DNA of 64,000 nucleotides from Chelatococcus sp. YT9 (GCF_018398315.1 NZ_JAHBRW010000001.1:3914501-3978500), one strand, 5' to 3'. Counted from the first letter of the stretch, positions 1-8,122 are shown. Made by a program: numbers and translations. Notes: generated by a model not told the origin, from the sequence alone.

Positions 1-180
1 AGGGAGCCTGGCGCTGAAGTCGAGGTTACATATTCTTTTGGAAAGACTGCCGATTTTTCGATCAGTGTAAGTATACGAATGGAAGACGAATTCACCGACG
101 ACGAGCTTATTGCCCGAGCCAATCATCGCCTTAAGGAAGTCGTGCAAGAACTATATAAAAGGACGTTCCCACAGACCTAG
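1..180 (+). CDS. Partial hypothetical protein, C-terminal 59 residues
   Basis: An open frame enters from the left edge and ends at TAG 178-180. It is 59 codons long without a visible start, acidic and mostly helical-looking near its end (residues around EDEFTDDELIARANHRLKEV). It is on the plus strand whereas all neighbouring tail genes are on the minus strand, and its stop codon overlaps the tape-measure stop codon on the other strand. Codon choice is more AT-rich than the tail genes. I do not recognise the family. An independently transcribed phage cargo gene is the likeliest explanation. Confidence 0.5.
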   Translation, partial: REPGAEVEVTYSFGKTADFSISVSIRMEDEFTDDELIARANHRLKEVVQELYKRTFPQT

Positions 181-3100
181 CGTCTGTTGCTATTCAAAGA
201 CTGCTGGCGGTTGTTTTCTTCAGCCGCCTCGGCGTTTCGCGTCATAGCCCGCGCAACCTGCCCGAACCCCTCGGACTGGTTGCTGAGAATCTGTCGAAGG
301 ACAGCCTTCGTTTCCTGCAACTCGCTCCGCAAGGCCCGGATCTCTTCCCTGGCGCTGTCGTCATTGGCCGGCCGGCCGGCGCGCATCGCCTCAAGCATGG
401 GGAGATTGGCGCGCGTCTGGTTCGCAGGCATGACGTACTCGCCCCCGGCCAAGGCGATCGAGCCGCCGCCGGCATAGCGGGCAAGCACGCTGTCGACATC
501 AAAGATGCCGTTGCCCACCATGCCACCGCCGGCATAGGCCCCGACGATGCCGCCGAGCCGCATGGCACCGTTCGCCTTGTGCTGAAGGAAAGCCTCGTAG
601 AGCGTGGCGTTGTTGAAGGTGCCGTTGCGCAGGAGGCCGGTCCAATAAGCGAGGCCCGCGGTGTCCGCCTCGCGGTTGAATACCTCCTTGTACAGGCCCT
701 TCACATAGGTTTCCTGCCAATCGCCGGCTTGCCCGGTGCCGCCCGTGCCGGCCGCCTGATTGGCCTTGGCCTTGTCGAGCGCCACCATGGTTTCCTGCAG
801 CTTGGCGATCGCCTCGGTGACCGAGAGCACGCTGTCGTTGACCGTGATCAGGCCCTCAACCTGCGCGTCGAGCGCCGCCAGTTGCGCCTTGGCGGTATCG
901 AGTTGAGTTTCGGCCTTGTTGGCCGTCGCATCGAGGATCGACCGCACCTGGTTGAAGATCGCGTAATACTGCTCGGATGAGGCATAGAAGCCGCGCGCTT
1001 CCTCCAGATATTGCCGGCTGACCTCCTCGAGCTCGCCGATGGCTTCCGTGTCGCCCGCAAGGGCTTTCTGTGACACCTCGTTGAAGCGATTCTGCGCCTC
1101 GATAAGGCGCTGTTCCGGCGACAGCGGCGACAGGGAATTGTCGAGAAGCAGAGATTGCCGGAAGGCCTTCAGCGATTTGATATAACCTTCCGTCCGCGTG
1201 ATGGTGTCCTTCAGCGCCGAGGCTTCGGCCTGATAGGCAGCCGTCAGGGCAGCACGAGCCGCGTCGACGGCGGATTGCGCCTCCTGCACGTTGGCGTCAA
1301 GCTGCGCGGTTGCAGCCGCCTCCAACTGGGCGACCGACATGGCCGCCGCACGCACCACGCCCGTGAGCTGCGGAAACTTGACGATCAGATCGTCAAAGGC
1401 CGCGCCGACAAGTTGCGAGCCGTTGACAATGGCCTGCGCTTCCGCCTTGAACACCTGGTCGACAAGCGCCCGGTCGAGGCCGAGCATGGCCGCGTCCTTC
1501 AGATCCCGCTGATATTGCGCGATCTGATCGGCCATCTCATTGAGATAGCCCATATCGCTCGCCTCATTCAGGCGCCGCTCCAAGCCCTCGGTGAAGGCAG
1601 AACGCAGGCGATCCATGGCCGCGCCGACACGCTGGTTGATGGCGTTGGCGGCATCCTCGGCGGACATGCCGAGATCCTGAAGCACCTTCGACAGGCCGGC
1701 GGCCGTGCCGTTGATCGACTGGATTTGCTGCTGCACTTCCGTGAGCGTCTTTGCCTGGTCGAGCATCGACAGGGCATAATCGATCGAGGCATCACGGGCG
1801 TTCTGTATCTGCCAGGCGCCTTCACCGAACGCCGTCGCCGTGTCGGCAACGAAGGACTTGGCGCTGTCCCCGAACTGCTTGACGGCGTCGGAGGCCTGCT
1901 TGAACGGACCCTGAGCACCGAGGCCGGCGCGCAGCTCGTCGATCGTGCCGGAGAAGTCGGCGCGGAACTCGTCTTTAAGCCGGTTGACGAAGGTGTTGTA
2001 ATCGTTCTGAAGGGCGATCAGCTCATCCACATGACCAGCGTTGACCAACACCGGGCCAAGCTCATTTAGCTTGTCGATGCCGGCCTGTATCTGCTGCTGG
2101 ATGTTGCCGAGCTCGTCGCCGCGAAATGTCTGGCCGAGTTGCGCCACCTGGGGCTTCGCGGCCTCATAATTCTCCTGCGCCTGGCGCCGCAGCTCCTCCT
2201 TCTGCTGCTTGCGCTGCTGCATGTTGCCATAGATCGCGATGCCGGCGCCGGCCAGGAGACCGATGGGGCCGAGCACCGACGCCGTGGCCAGCCCACCGAG
2301 TGAAATTCCAGCGGAGGCCAAGCTGCTCGCCATAGCCAAGCCGCCGGCGCCGCCAGCTATTCCGCCCATCACACCCGCCATGCCGACAGATCCGGCCGAC
2401 ATGCCGCTGCCATAGGCCGCGCCGAGGGAGGCCAGCGCGGTCACGCCGCCCATGAGGGCCTTGCCGTCGATCCCGAAGACATTGCCGATCGCCGCGCCGG
2501 AGGTCTGGCCGCCCGTGCCGATCGCCTTGTTCACGCCCTCGGCCGTTCCCTTGGCGACGGTGTCGCGGAACAGCTTGACGTCATTGCCCATGAGGTAGCC
2601 GAAGAGCCCGCCTTGCTCGCCCTTGTTGGTGGCGGCCGTGCCGAGAATGCCCGCGAGCGGCCCTTCTCCAGTGAGGAGGGCCTGCAAGCCGGACTTCAGG
2701 AAGGTGTCGGCGAGGCGCTTCAAGGCATCCTCGAGCGAGCCGCTCCCGGAGATCAGATCCTCGATGAAGCTGGATAACTGGTCGCCAAGGAAGCTTTGCG
2801 CCTCCTGCAACTGCTCGTAGGCGCGCTGTGTCGCGTCGAGTTCGGTTTTCAGGCGCGCGTGCCGGCCAGCCTCCTCGTCGATCTGCCGCAGCACTTTATC
2901 CGTCAGAGGGATCTTGGCCTCGATCGCGGAGCGCTCCAGCTCGCGCGCCGTCTTGAGCTTCAGCGTCTCCTCAGTGCTCGCGCCGATGCCGGCTATCTCG
3001 ATCTGCATCTCGGCGTTCTGTTTCTGGATACGTTCGATCAGCCGGTCATAGGAATTTGCCGCCTCCCGGTTCGCGCCGCTACGTGAACTGCCCCCACGCG

Positions 3101-4868
3101 TCGCCGCCGCGCTGGCGTTGGCCACTTCCTTTGCATAGAGGGCCTCGCTTTTGGCCTGATAGGCGGTTACGTCAGCCTGCGCCACGCCCGAGCGTGCCAT
3201 GTCCTCGGCAATCTTCTTGCGCTCGGCAAGGCCATTTTGGGCTTCCTGCACCGCGCGATCATACGGCTTCAGGCCGTTGCGGGTTGCGTCCTGGAAGGCC
3301 TTGTCCAATCCGCCTTGCGCCTTGGCGAGCGCCGACACAGCACCAACGGCGCGGGTAGCACCGGCAGTCACCTCATCATAGTTCGGCAGAGGGCCGATCA
3401 TGTCCTTCAGGCGCTTGTCAGCCTCGCGCGCGAACTGCGCGGCAGGGTCGGGGACGCCTGGTATCTCGCCGCCCATGGCCCGAATACGGGAGTTGTAAGC
3501 CTTATCCAGCGCCCGCTCGTATTCCTGTGCTTGCTCGGTCGCGCGCTTCAGATCTTGCTGGCTTGCGAAATCTCGCTTGCCTTCGAGCGATGGGATGACG
3601 TTCTCGCGGTAGTGGCGGACGCCCTCCTGAAGGCTCTGGAGCTGCTGAAGCTCGCGCGTGTTGGGTAGTTCGCGAATCGCCGCGGCAACATTCCGCACTT
3701 CGGCCGCCACACCGTTCATCGCACCGGCAACGCGGGCGGAGATCCCCAACACCTCGTCCATCGCGGCGGCAAGGTCGGAAAAGGCCGTGACACCGTTGGT
3801 GGCAGCATCCTGCATCGTCACCTTGCTGTCGCGGAAGGCGCCATCAATGTCCTCAGACCCCTTCACGATGGCGTCGAAAACGCGGGACGCGGACAACTGT
3901 CCTTCCTCGCCGAGCTGCTTCAACTCGCCGATTCCGACGTTGAATTCCTTGGCGATCAGGCGGGCGAGCGGCGGCGCGCCCTCCAGCACACTGTTCAGTT
4001 CATCACCGCGCAGGGCGCCGGCCGCCATGGCCTGGTTGAGCTGGAGGATCGCGCCCGCCGCCGATTCCGCCGACACGCCGCCAAGCTTGAAGGCCTTGTT
4101 GATGGTCTCGGTGGCGCGCGCGACCTCGGCTTGCGTCTTGCCCAATTCTTGCGTGGAACGGGTGAGCCCGGCATAGAGCGTCACTGTCGGCTCGAGCGAC
4201 GTGCGCGTGTTCAATGCGAGATCAACGAGCATCTGCTGCCGGTCGCCAAGCTGCTCGGCGGCAACACCGGCGGCTTGCAACAGGTTGCCATAGCGCGTGT
4301 ACTGATCACCCGCCACGGCGATCGCCGAGCCCGCCGCGACGACAGCGCTCGCCACCGCCGCCACCCCGCCCGCCAGGCCGCCGAAGCCGGCGAGCCCGCC
4401 GCTGAAGCGGGAAAGCCCGGGCACCGCCGCCGACGCGGCCTGCATCACGCGCCCGAAGCTGCTCGCCATATTGTCGTTGGCAACCGCGACCCCGCCGGTG
4501 CTCGCCGTGACCTGCGCATGCTTTTGCCGGACCATGTCGATGATGCGGGCTGCTTCCTGCTGCGTGGCGATGCCACGGCGCACGGCCATATCCGCCTTCA
4601 GCGTCGCGTCCTGGATGGCGCGCTGCGCGCGAATGGCCGGGTCCATGGAGCGCGACAGCCGTTCCCATTCCGCGCGCGAGCGGCTGATCGAGCCCGCCTG
4701 TCCGCCCATCGCGGCGGTCGCCCTGTCCTGGGCCTCCTGCGCGCGGTTGTGGGCGTCGATCGTCCGATCAACCGCCAGCTGGGCCGCACGCATGGCCTTC
4801 ACGTAGGCCGCGCTGCCGACTTCGGCGCCACGCGCGTCAACGACCAGGTTGGTGACAACTTGCGCCAT
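177..4868 (-). CDS. Phage tail tape measure protein
   Basis: This protein of 1563 residues sets tail length and is ejected through the tail tube. Residues about 200-350 match the tape-measure N-terminal domain, with the motif GALRGDELNSVLEGAPPLA typical of that family. Long coiled-coil and Gln/Ala-rich stretches follow, with a glycine/alanine-rich hydrophobic segment around residues 770-900. Near residues 1400-1430 there is a DUF4214-like stretch (LYKEVFNREADTAGLAYW), then glycine-rich repeats and a C-terminal coiled coil. I chose ATG 4868 over the upstream TTG 4880 because no Shine-Dalgarno sequence favours the latter. It is the last minus-strand tail gene seen before the window edge. Confidence 0.93.
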   Translation of the reverse strand: MAQVVTNLVVDARGAEVGSAAYVKAMRAAQLAVDRTIDAHNRAQEAQDRATAAMGGQAGSISRSRAEWERLSRSMDPAIRAQRAIQDATLKADMAVRRGIATQQEAARIIDMVRQKHAQVTASTGGVAVANDNMASSFGRVMQAASAAVPGLSRFSGGLAGFGGLAGGVAAVASAVVAAGSAIAVAGDQYTRYGNLLQAAGVAAEQLGDRQQMLVDLALNTRTSLEPTVTLYAGLTRSTQELGKTQAEVARATETINKAFKLGGVSAESAAGAILQLNQAMAAGALRGDELNSVLEGAPPLARLIAKEFNVGIGELKQLGEEGQLSASRVFDAIVKGSEDIDGAFRDSKVTMQDAATNGVTAFSDLAAAMDEVLGISARVAGAMNGVAAEVRNVAAAIRELPNTRELQQLQSLQEGVRHYRENVIPSLEGKRDFASQQDLKRATEQAQEYERALDKAYNSRIRAMGGEIPGVPDPAAQFAREADKRLKDMIGPLPNYDEVTAGATRAVGAVSALAKAQGGLDKAFQDATRNGLKPYDRAVQEAQNGLAERKKIAEDMARSGVAQADVTAYQAKSEALYAKEVANASAAATRGGSSRSGANREAANSYDRLIERIQKQNAEMQIEIAGIGASTEETLKLKTARELERSAIEAKIPLTDKVLRQIDEEAGRHARLKTELDATQRAYEQLQEAQSFLGDQLSSFIEDLISGSGSLEDALKRLADTFLKSGLQALLTGEGPLAGILGTAATNKGEQGGLFGYLMGNDVKLFRDTVAKGTAEGVNKAIGTGGQTSGAAIGNVFGIDGKALMGGVTALASLGAAYGSGMSAGSVGMAGVMGGIAGGAGGLAMASSLASAGISLGGLATASVLGPIGLLAGAGIAIYGNMQQRKQQKEELRRQAQENYEAAKPQVAQLGQTFRGDELGNIQQQIQAGIDKLNELGPVLVNAGHVDELIALQNDYNTFVNRLKDEFRADFSGTIDELRAGLGAQGPFKQASDAVKQFGDSAKSFVADTATAFGEGAWQIQNARDASIDYALSMLDQAKTLTEVQQQIQSINGTAAGLSKVLQDLGMSAEDAANAINQRVGAAMDRLRSAFTEGLERRLNEASDMGYLNEMADQIAQYQRDLKDAAMLGLDRALVDQVFKAEAQAIVNGSQLVGAAFDDLIVKFPQLTGVVRAAAMSVAQLEAAATAQLDANVQEAQSAVDAARAALTAAYQAEASALKDTITRTEGYIKSLKAFRQSLLLDNSLSPLSPEQRLIEAQNRFNEVSQKALAGDTEAIGELEEVSRQYLEEARGFYASSEQYYAIFNQVRSILDATANKAETQLDTAKAQLAALDAQVEGLITVNDSVLSVTEAIAKLQETMVALDKAKANQAAGTGGTGQAGDWQETYVKGLYKEVFNREADTAGLAYWTGLLRNGTFNNATLYEAFLQHKANGAMRLGGIVGAYAGGGMVGNGIFDVDSVLARYAGGGSIALAGGEYVMPANQTRANLPMLEAMRAGRPANDDSAREEIRALRSELQETKAVLRQILSNQSEGFGQVARAMTRNAEAAEENNRQQSLNSNRR

Positions 4869-4885
4869 CCGATGCCCCAAAAGAA

Positions 4886-4908
4886 AAGGCCGCCCAAAGG
4901 ACGGCCTT
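4886..4908 (-). terminator. Hairpin terminator after the lipoprotein gene
   Basis: On the minus strand AAGGCCG pairs with CGGCCTT across a short loop that can extend the stem, and a T-rich stretch follows (TTTTCTTTT). It lies between the lipoprotein stop and the tape-measure start, so it would insulate the tape measure from accessory-island transcription. Confidence 0.6.
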
Positions 4909-4930
4909 GTGATTGCCTATGCTGCCGATG

Positions 4931-5242
4931 CTATCCGCAGCGGTAAAGGTCGCCAGTCATCGTGGCGCTTGGCCCAGGCATCGACACCTGTGGGCCGCTA
5001 GAGACGATATCGGTCGCCCCAGCGTCGACCGCCGCATTTCTCATCTTATTCAGGATATCCCCCCGTATGGTGGACAACGACATCGTATCCATAGGGTCAA
5101 CGCCAACTGTTTCCTGACGTAGGAATTGGCAACCCTTTACCATCTCAACATTCCCAGACAAACGCACTGCGTCTGCGCCCGGCTTTGCCGAAATGCAACC
5201 CACCAGCACCAGCGGCGCGAAAACAACTGCCCAACGCATCAT
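4931..5242 (-). CDS. Small lipoprotein, DUF4156-like
   Basis: A 103-residue predicted lipoprotein. The N-terminus is MMRWAVVFAPLVLVGC, a signal peptide ending in a lipobox with Cys at about residue 16. The mature part carries the pattern VKGCQFL, then MRNAAVDAGATDIV, then TGDLYRC, which resembles DUF4156 lipoproteins. Start ATG 5242 is preceded by GGGGG. It sits in the accessory island between tail chaperone and tape measure, so it is a plausible lysogenic-conversion gene acting in the host envelope. Its function is unknown. Confidence 0.7.
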   Translation of the reverse strand: MMRWAVVFAPLVLVGCISAKPGADAVRLSGNVEMVKGCQFLRQETVGVDPMDTMSLSTIRGDILNKMRNAAVDAGATDIVSSGPQVSMPGPSATMTGDLYRCG

Positions 5243-5308
5243 CACCCCCAAATTTTGGGCATGCTAGCGAAGGGCTGTTGCCTGGATCAAGTCTCTCTCG
5301 GGAGCCGC

Positions 5309-5707
5309 TTAGTTGCGGCTCCCTCCAATCTGCGTCCGGCGGAGCGAGGCGCAGGCCGTCGCGAGGTGCTCTGCCGCGAGCCCGTCCTCATTGGCCGCCC
5401 GTTCCATGGCCGCGGCGAAGAGGGCAAGCTCGGCGATGGATTGCGGCGCGGTGTCGAGGATGCGCTCGGCGAGGTCCTTCGCCTCGCGATAAGGGATATC
5501 TACCCAATCCTCGATTTCACGCAGCGTCTGGGCGGAGGCACCATCGCGCGTGATATCAAGCACGACAGCATCACGGCGCTCATATTCTGTCCACGCCGTC
5601 TCCATCCGCGCGGACAGGGCGGTGACTGTCGAGGCCTCCGCATGGAGGGCGCAAAAGGCCGCGGGCATCCGCACCTTTGCAAGGTCTAAGAGAGTGAGGC
5701 CGGTCAT
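5309..5707 (-). CDS. Hypothetical protein
   Basis: A protein of 132 residues, mostly helical and acidic, with no cysteine cluster, membrane segment or recognised motif. ATG 5707 is used. The gene begins two bases after the antirepressor stop codon region (overlap/adjacency at 5707-5710), which implies co-transcription and translational coupling with the antirepressor. I do not recognise the family. Confidence 0.55.
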   Translation of the reverse strand: MTGLTLLDLAKVRMPAAFCALHAEASTVTALSARMETAWTEYERRDAVVLDITRDGASAQTLREIEDWVDIPYREAKDLAERILDTAPQSIAELALFAAAMERAANEDGLAAEHLATACASLRRTQIGGSRN

Positions 5708-5709
5708 TC

Positions 5710-6576
5710 CTAACACCCCCCCGATGCCGTATCCGGTTGGGCCTTCGGTCGAATACCGAGATAGACCATGCGACCGCCGATCTTGCGCTTGGGAAAGCCC
5801 ATGCGGCCAAACCGAGTCTCGTAGGAGCGTTGCGAGGATATCTCCAAACCATGGGCCGTGCAGAACTCGATATAGGCGCGCGCGAAGACATGGGACGGCG
5901 TGTAGACGCCCGGCACACGCTCGATGCCTTCGATGGCAAAGCGGGCCACAGAGTCCGTCTCGTCGTGAGCGAGCTTCGGAGCGTCGTCAAGCTCCGGCAC
6001 CCACGGCAAGCCCACCGCGCGCCAGACCGCGAGAGCCGCCGAAGAGCCCCGGCTAAGGCGCGCTTCGCGCACGAGGCGAACGGCCTGGCTGAAATCGGGA
6101 TGCCCGGGCAGCAACTGACGCGCGCCATCGGCAACAACCGAAGGCATTTCCGGCGCAGCGACACGATGATGCTCACCGAAGAACCGATCATAGAGAGTAT
6201 CGGCGCATTCCTCCTGAAAGCGGATCACACGCTCGCGAATCTCAGGATCTGGCACCTTTTTCGGATTAACGGTCGCTAACCAGAAGTGGATACGGTTCAA
6301 CGGGAGAGCGGTCATATTGCGCCACTTCCCATCCTCAGCAACCGTGGGGATCTGCCCCACAGTTGGCGCTAGGACAGGGTGTTCGGCAATCTTCAATCTT
6401 TGTGTTGACCAATCTAGCCCCATGGCCTCAACGATTGGCCGCATTGCCACCAGAGTTGTGGCCGGGGACACGCCGGGCTCCACGAGGAGAACGGCGTCGT
6501 AGAATGGAACCGGAACCGCCCGTCGCCCAGTATTGCTTCCGAGCGCTGTTCGATCCATATCATGACCATTCATCAT
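5710..6576 (-). CDS. Phage antirepressor, P22 Ant N-terminal type
   Basis: A protein of 288 residues. Residues about 20-135 match the P22 antirepressor N-terminal domain (PIVEAMGLDWSTQRLKI, then LPLNRIHFWLATVNPKKV, then RFQEECADTLYDRFFG). The C-terminal part (about 205-275) resembles the winged-helix domain found at the end of P4/D5-type phage primases (YIEFCTAHGLEISSQRSYETRF and RMVYLGI), so it may bind DNA. Antirepressors of this family inactivate lytic repressors by protein contact; here the target could be the CI at 27.3 kb or the small repressor at 7.4 kb. Start ATG 6576 follows GAAAGGAAAC. The leader is duplicated upstream of the next gene. Confidence 0.82.
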   Translation of the reverse strand: MMNGHDMDRTALGSNTGRRAVPVPFYDAVLLVEPGVSPATTLVAMRPIVEAMGLDWSTQRLKIAEHPVLAPTVGQIPTVAEDGKWRNMTALPLNRIHFWLATVNPKKVPDPEIRERVIRFQEECADTLYDRFFGEHHRVAAPEMPSVVADGARQLLPGHPDFSQAVRLVREARLSRGSSAALAVWRAVGLPWVPELDDAPKLAHDETDSVARFAIEGIERVPGVYTPSHVFARAYIEFCTAHGLEISSQRSYETRFGRMGFPKRKIGGRMVYLGIRPKAQPDTASGGC

Positions 6577-6676
6577 CGGTTTCCTTTCAACCGGTGGTGA
6601 TGAGGTCTCGCGTTACAGCGCGAGGCCGCGATCCGGCGGCGAGGCGAAGGGTGCAATCTACGTCTCGCCGCCGGGC
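6573..6676 (-). repeat. Duplicated structured leader, copy A (antirepressor)
   Basis: About 100 bp that is nearly identical to 7221-7323 and holds the ribosome-binding site and start of the antirepressor gene. On the minus strand it has a perfect 11-bp inverted repeat (CCGGCGGCGAG / CTCGCCGCCGG) around a conserved loop containing AGATTGCACC, then a second hairpin (CTCGCG / CGCGAG), then AAAGGAAAC ahead of ATG. Confidence 0.75.
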
Positions 6677-6694
6677 TGCTCGAAGCAGAGGGGG

Positions 6695-7222
6695 CTAAGG
6701 GACGTGACTTCCCTCATCAACCTGAACGAACGTAATATTGGCTGGCAAAGCGCACCTGAGTCTCGGCGCCACAGCAATCCCAGCATTGCAACCGTAAACT
6801 GTCATGTATCTTTGCAACTGCTGAAGCGCTCGCTCATCAAAGGCGTGGCGCTTAATTTCGACAGGCATTTCCTGATCGTTAAATCTTATAAATAAATCTG
6901 GAATATGGTTTTTATCTAATGCGCATTGTATGCGACGCGCACCGGGAAGGTATTGGGAAATATTTTTGCAAAATTTATCGCGAATTTCCCATTCGCGCGG
7001 CAGGGAAGATTTGCTGTTCGTGTATATCAGCGCGATTACGGACATTCTGAGGAAGGTAAATTCGGGGCTCGCCGGGATTTCTCCTATCATGTCCAGCGCT
7101 GCCTTGGGATTGGAGAAAGACATTTTTGCAGCCAATTCAAGAAGCAAAACTTCAGCGGCAACATTAAGCTGGGGCCGGGGAATACGCGGCGGCTCATTGG
7201 GCGGCATGGTTTGAACATCCAT
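6695..7222 (-). CDS. PD-(D/E)XK nuclease-like protein
   Basis: A protein of 175 residues. The C-terminal half shows the order expected of a restriction-endonuclease fold: IPDLFIRF (Asp), a strand with VEIKR (E-x-K), then a helix (DERALQQLQRYM) and a strand (AGIAVAPR). The N-terminal half is helical and unassigned. Start ATG 7222 is chosen because it lies at the same place in the duplicated leader as the antirepressor start, after AAAGGAAAC. The nuclease assignment is by motif only. It could also be a non-catalytic DNA-binding member of the fold. Confidence 0.55.
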   Translation of the reverse strand: MDVQTMPPNEPPRIPRPQLNVAAEVLLLELAAKMSFSNPKAALDMIGEIPASPEFTFLRMSVIALIYTNSKSSLPREWEIRDKFCKNISQYLPGARRIQCALDKNHIPDLFIRFNDQEMPVEIKRHAFDERALQQLQRYMTVYGCNAGIAVAPRLRCALPANITFVQVDEGSHVP

Positions 7223-7323
7223 CGTCGGTTTCCTTTCAACCGGTGGTGATGAGGCCACGCGTTCCCGCACGAGGCGGCGATCCGGCGGCGACGCGAAGGT
7301 GCAATCTAGACCTCGCCGCCGGG
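7221..7323 (-). repeat. Duplicated structured leader, copy B (nuclease-like gene)
   Basis: The second copy of the leader at 6573-6676. The large inverted repeat CCGGCGGCGA / TCGCCGCCGG is intact. The second, smaller hairpin is kept with one G-T pair and one mismatch. The Shine-Dalgarno region is identical. One copy probably arose from the other by duplication. Confidence 0.75.
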
Positions 7324-7348
7324 GTTAGCGGTGGTTGTTTCATCGCAG

Positions 7349-7413
7349 TATGGCGATAAAACTAGATGCAATCAGATGTTGCGTCAACACCCATATGGCG
7401 ATAATTTCGCCAT
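7349..7413 (+). promoter_or_regulatory. Repeated operator-like sites before the small repressor gene
   Basis: The 11-mer TATGGCGATAA occurs at 7349-7359 and again at 7394-7404. The second copy is part of a perfect inverted repeat, ATGGCGA (7395-7401) and TCGCCAT (7407-7413), ending one base before the likely start codon. This arrangement fits autorepression by the HTH protein encoded immediately downstream. Confidence 0.5.
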
Positions 7414-7414
7414 C

Positions 7415-7651
7415 ATGATTTCATCAGCCCAATGCCGAATGGCCCGCGCCGCCCTGGAACTCACTGTAGCCGATCTGGCCACGGCGGCGGGAGTCGCGCC
7501 CAATACGATCAATCGGTTTGAAACCGGCAAAACGGTGCCAAACCGCTCGACTCTTGCCGCCATCCAGCTCGCCCTCGAAGAGGCTGGCGTGGAATTCATT
7601 CCCGAGAACGGCGGCGGCCCTGGCGTCCGGCTGCGCAAGCGCGGCGATTAA
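7415..7651 (+). CDS. Small XRE-type helix-turn-helix regulator
   Basis: A protein of 78 residues made almost entirely of an XRE/HTH_3 domain (ARAALELTVADLATAAGVAP, then TINRFETGKTVP). The tail reads LEEAGVEFIPENGGGPGVRL, a pattern common to small alphaproteobacterial repressors. ATG 7415 is chosen because the domain begins there; ATG 7376 in the same frame would add 13 residues. Neither start has a clear Shine-Dalgarno sequence. It lies divergently from the nuclease-like gene and just upstream of the toxin-antitoxin pair. Confidence 0.75.
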   Translation: MISSAQCRMARAALELTVADLATAAGVAPNTINRFETGKTVPNRSTLAAIQLALEEAGVEFIPENGGGPGVRLRKRGD

Positions 7652-7788
7652 TCCAGCCAAAGCAATTTGGGCTGACGTGCGCCTTCTGCTAAGCCGCAAT
7701 TTTACGGAATATAATTATTTCAACAGCTTATCGAAGTTGACGTCTACATGCTGAACATTCAGCCCACGACAAAGGACGTTCTTTTCGA

Positions 7789-7817
7789 TTGACAATTTGT
7801 AGCCTATAAGCTACAAA
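7789..7817 (+). promoter_or_regulatory. Toxin-antitoxin promoter with embedded operator
   Basis: TTGACA at 7789-7794 and TACAAA at 7812-7817 are 17 bp apart. Inside them lies a perfect 8-bp inverted repeat, TTTGTAGC (7796-7803) and GCTACAAA (7810-7817), separated by 6 bp. The toxin ATG at 7823 is so close to the -10 box that the transcript would have almost no leader. Confidence 0.7.
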
Positions 7818-7822
7818 CAGTC

Positions 7823-8119
7823 ATGATCGAAGTTCGCCAGACAGCCATCTTCAGCACCTGGTTTTCCAGGCTTCGCGACCGCACCGCGAAGGCGCGGATC
7901 GCGGTCCGCATCGACCGGCTGGCGCTGGGCAATGCGGGGGATGTGAAGCCGGTCGGCGCCGGCATCAGCGAACTCAGGATCAACTACGGGCCGGGCTACC
8001 GGGTCTATTTCACACGCATCGGCGACAGGGTGGTCATCCTGCTCTGCGGCGGCGACAAGAGCACGCAGGACGAGGACATCCGGTCGGCCAAGGCACTCGC
8101 CTCCGAACTGGGAGAGTAA
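7823..8119 (+). CDS. RelE/ParE-superfamily toxin, HI1419 type
   Basis: A protein of 98 residues of the phage-derived Gp49/HI1419 killer family, whose members are RelE-like and usually act on translation. Family signatures are FSTWFSRLRDRTAKARI near the N-terminus, VGAGISELRINYGPGYRVYF in the middle, and LLCGGDKSTQDEDI near the end. The toxin precedes its antitoxin, the usual order in this family. It has no Shine-Dalgarno sequence and begins about 5 nt after the -10 box. The palindrome in the promoter suggests autoregulation by the antitoxin or the complex. Confidence 0.88.
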   Translation: MIEVRQTAIFSTWFSRLRDRTAKARIAVRIDRLALGNAGDVKPVGAGISELRINYGPGYRVYFTRIGDRVVILLCGGDKSTQDEDIRSAKALASELGE

Positions 8120-8122
8120 GAC

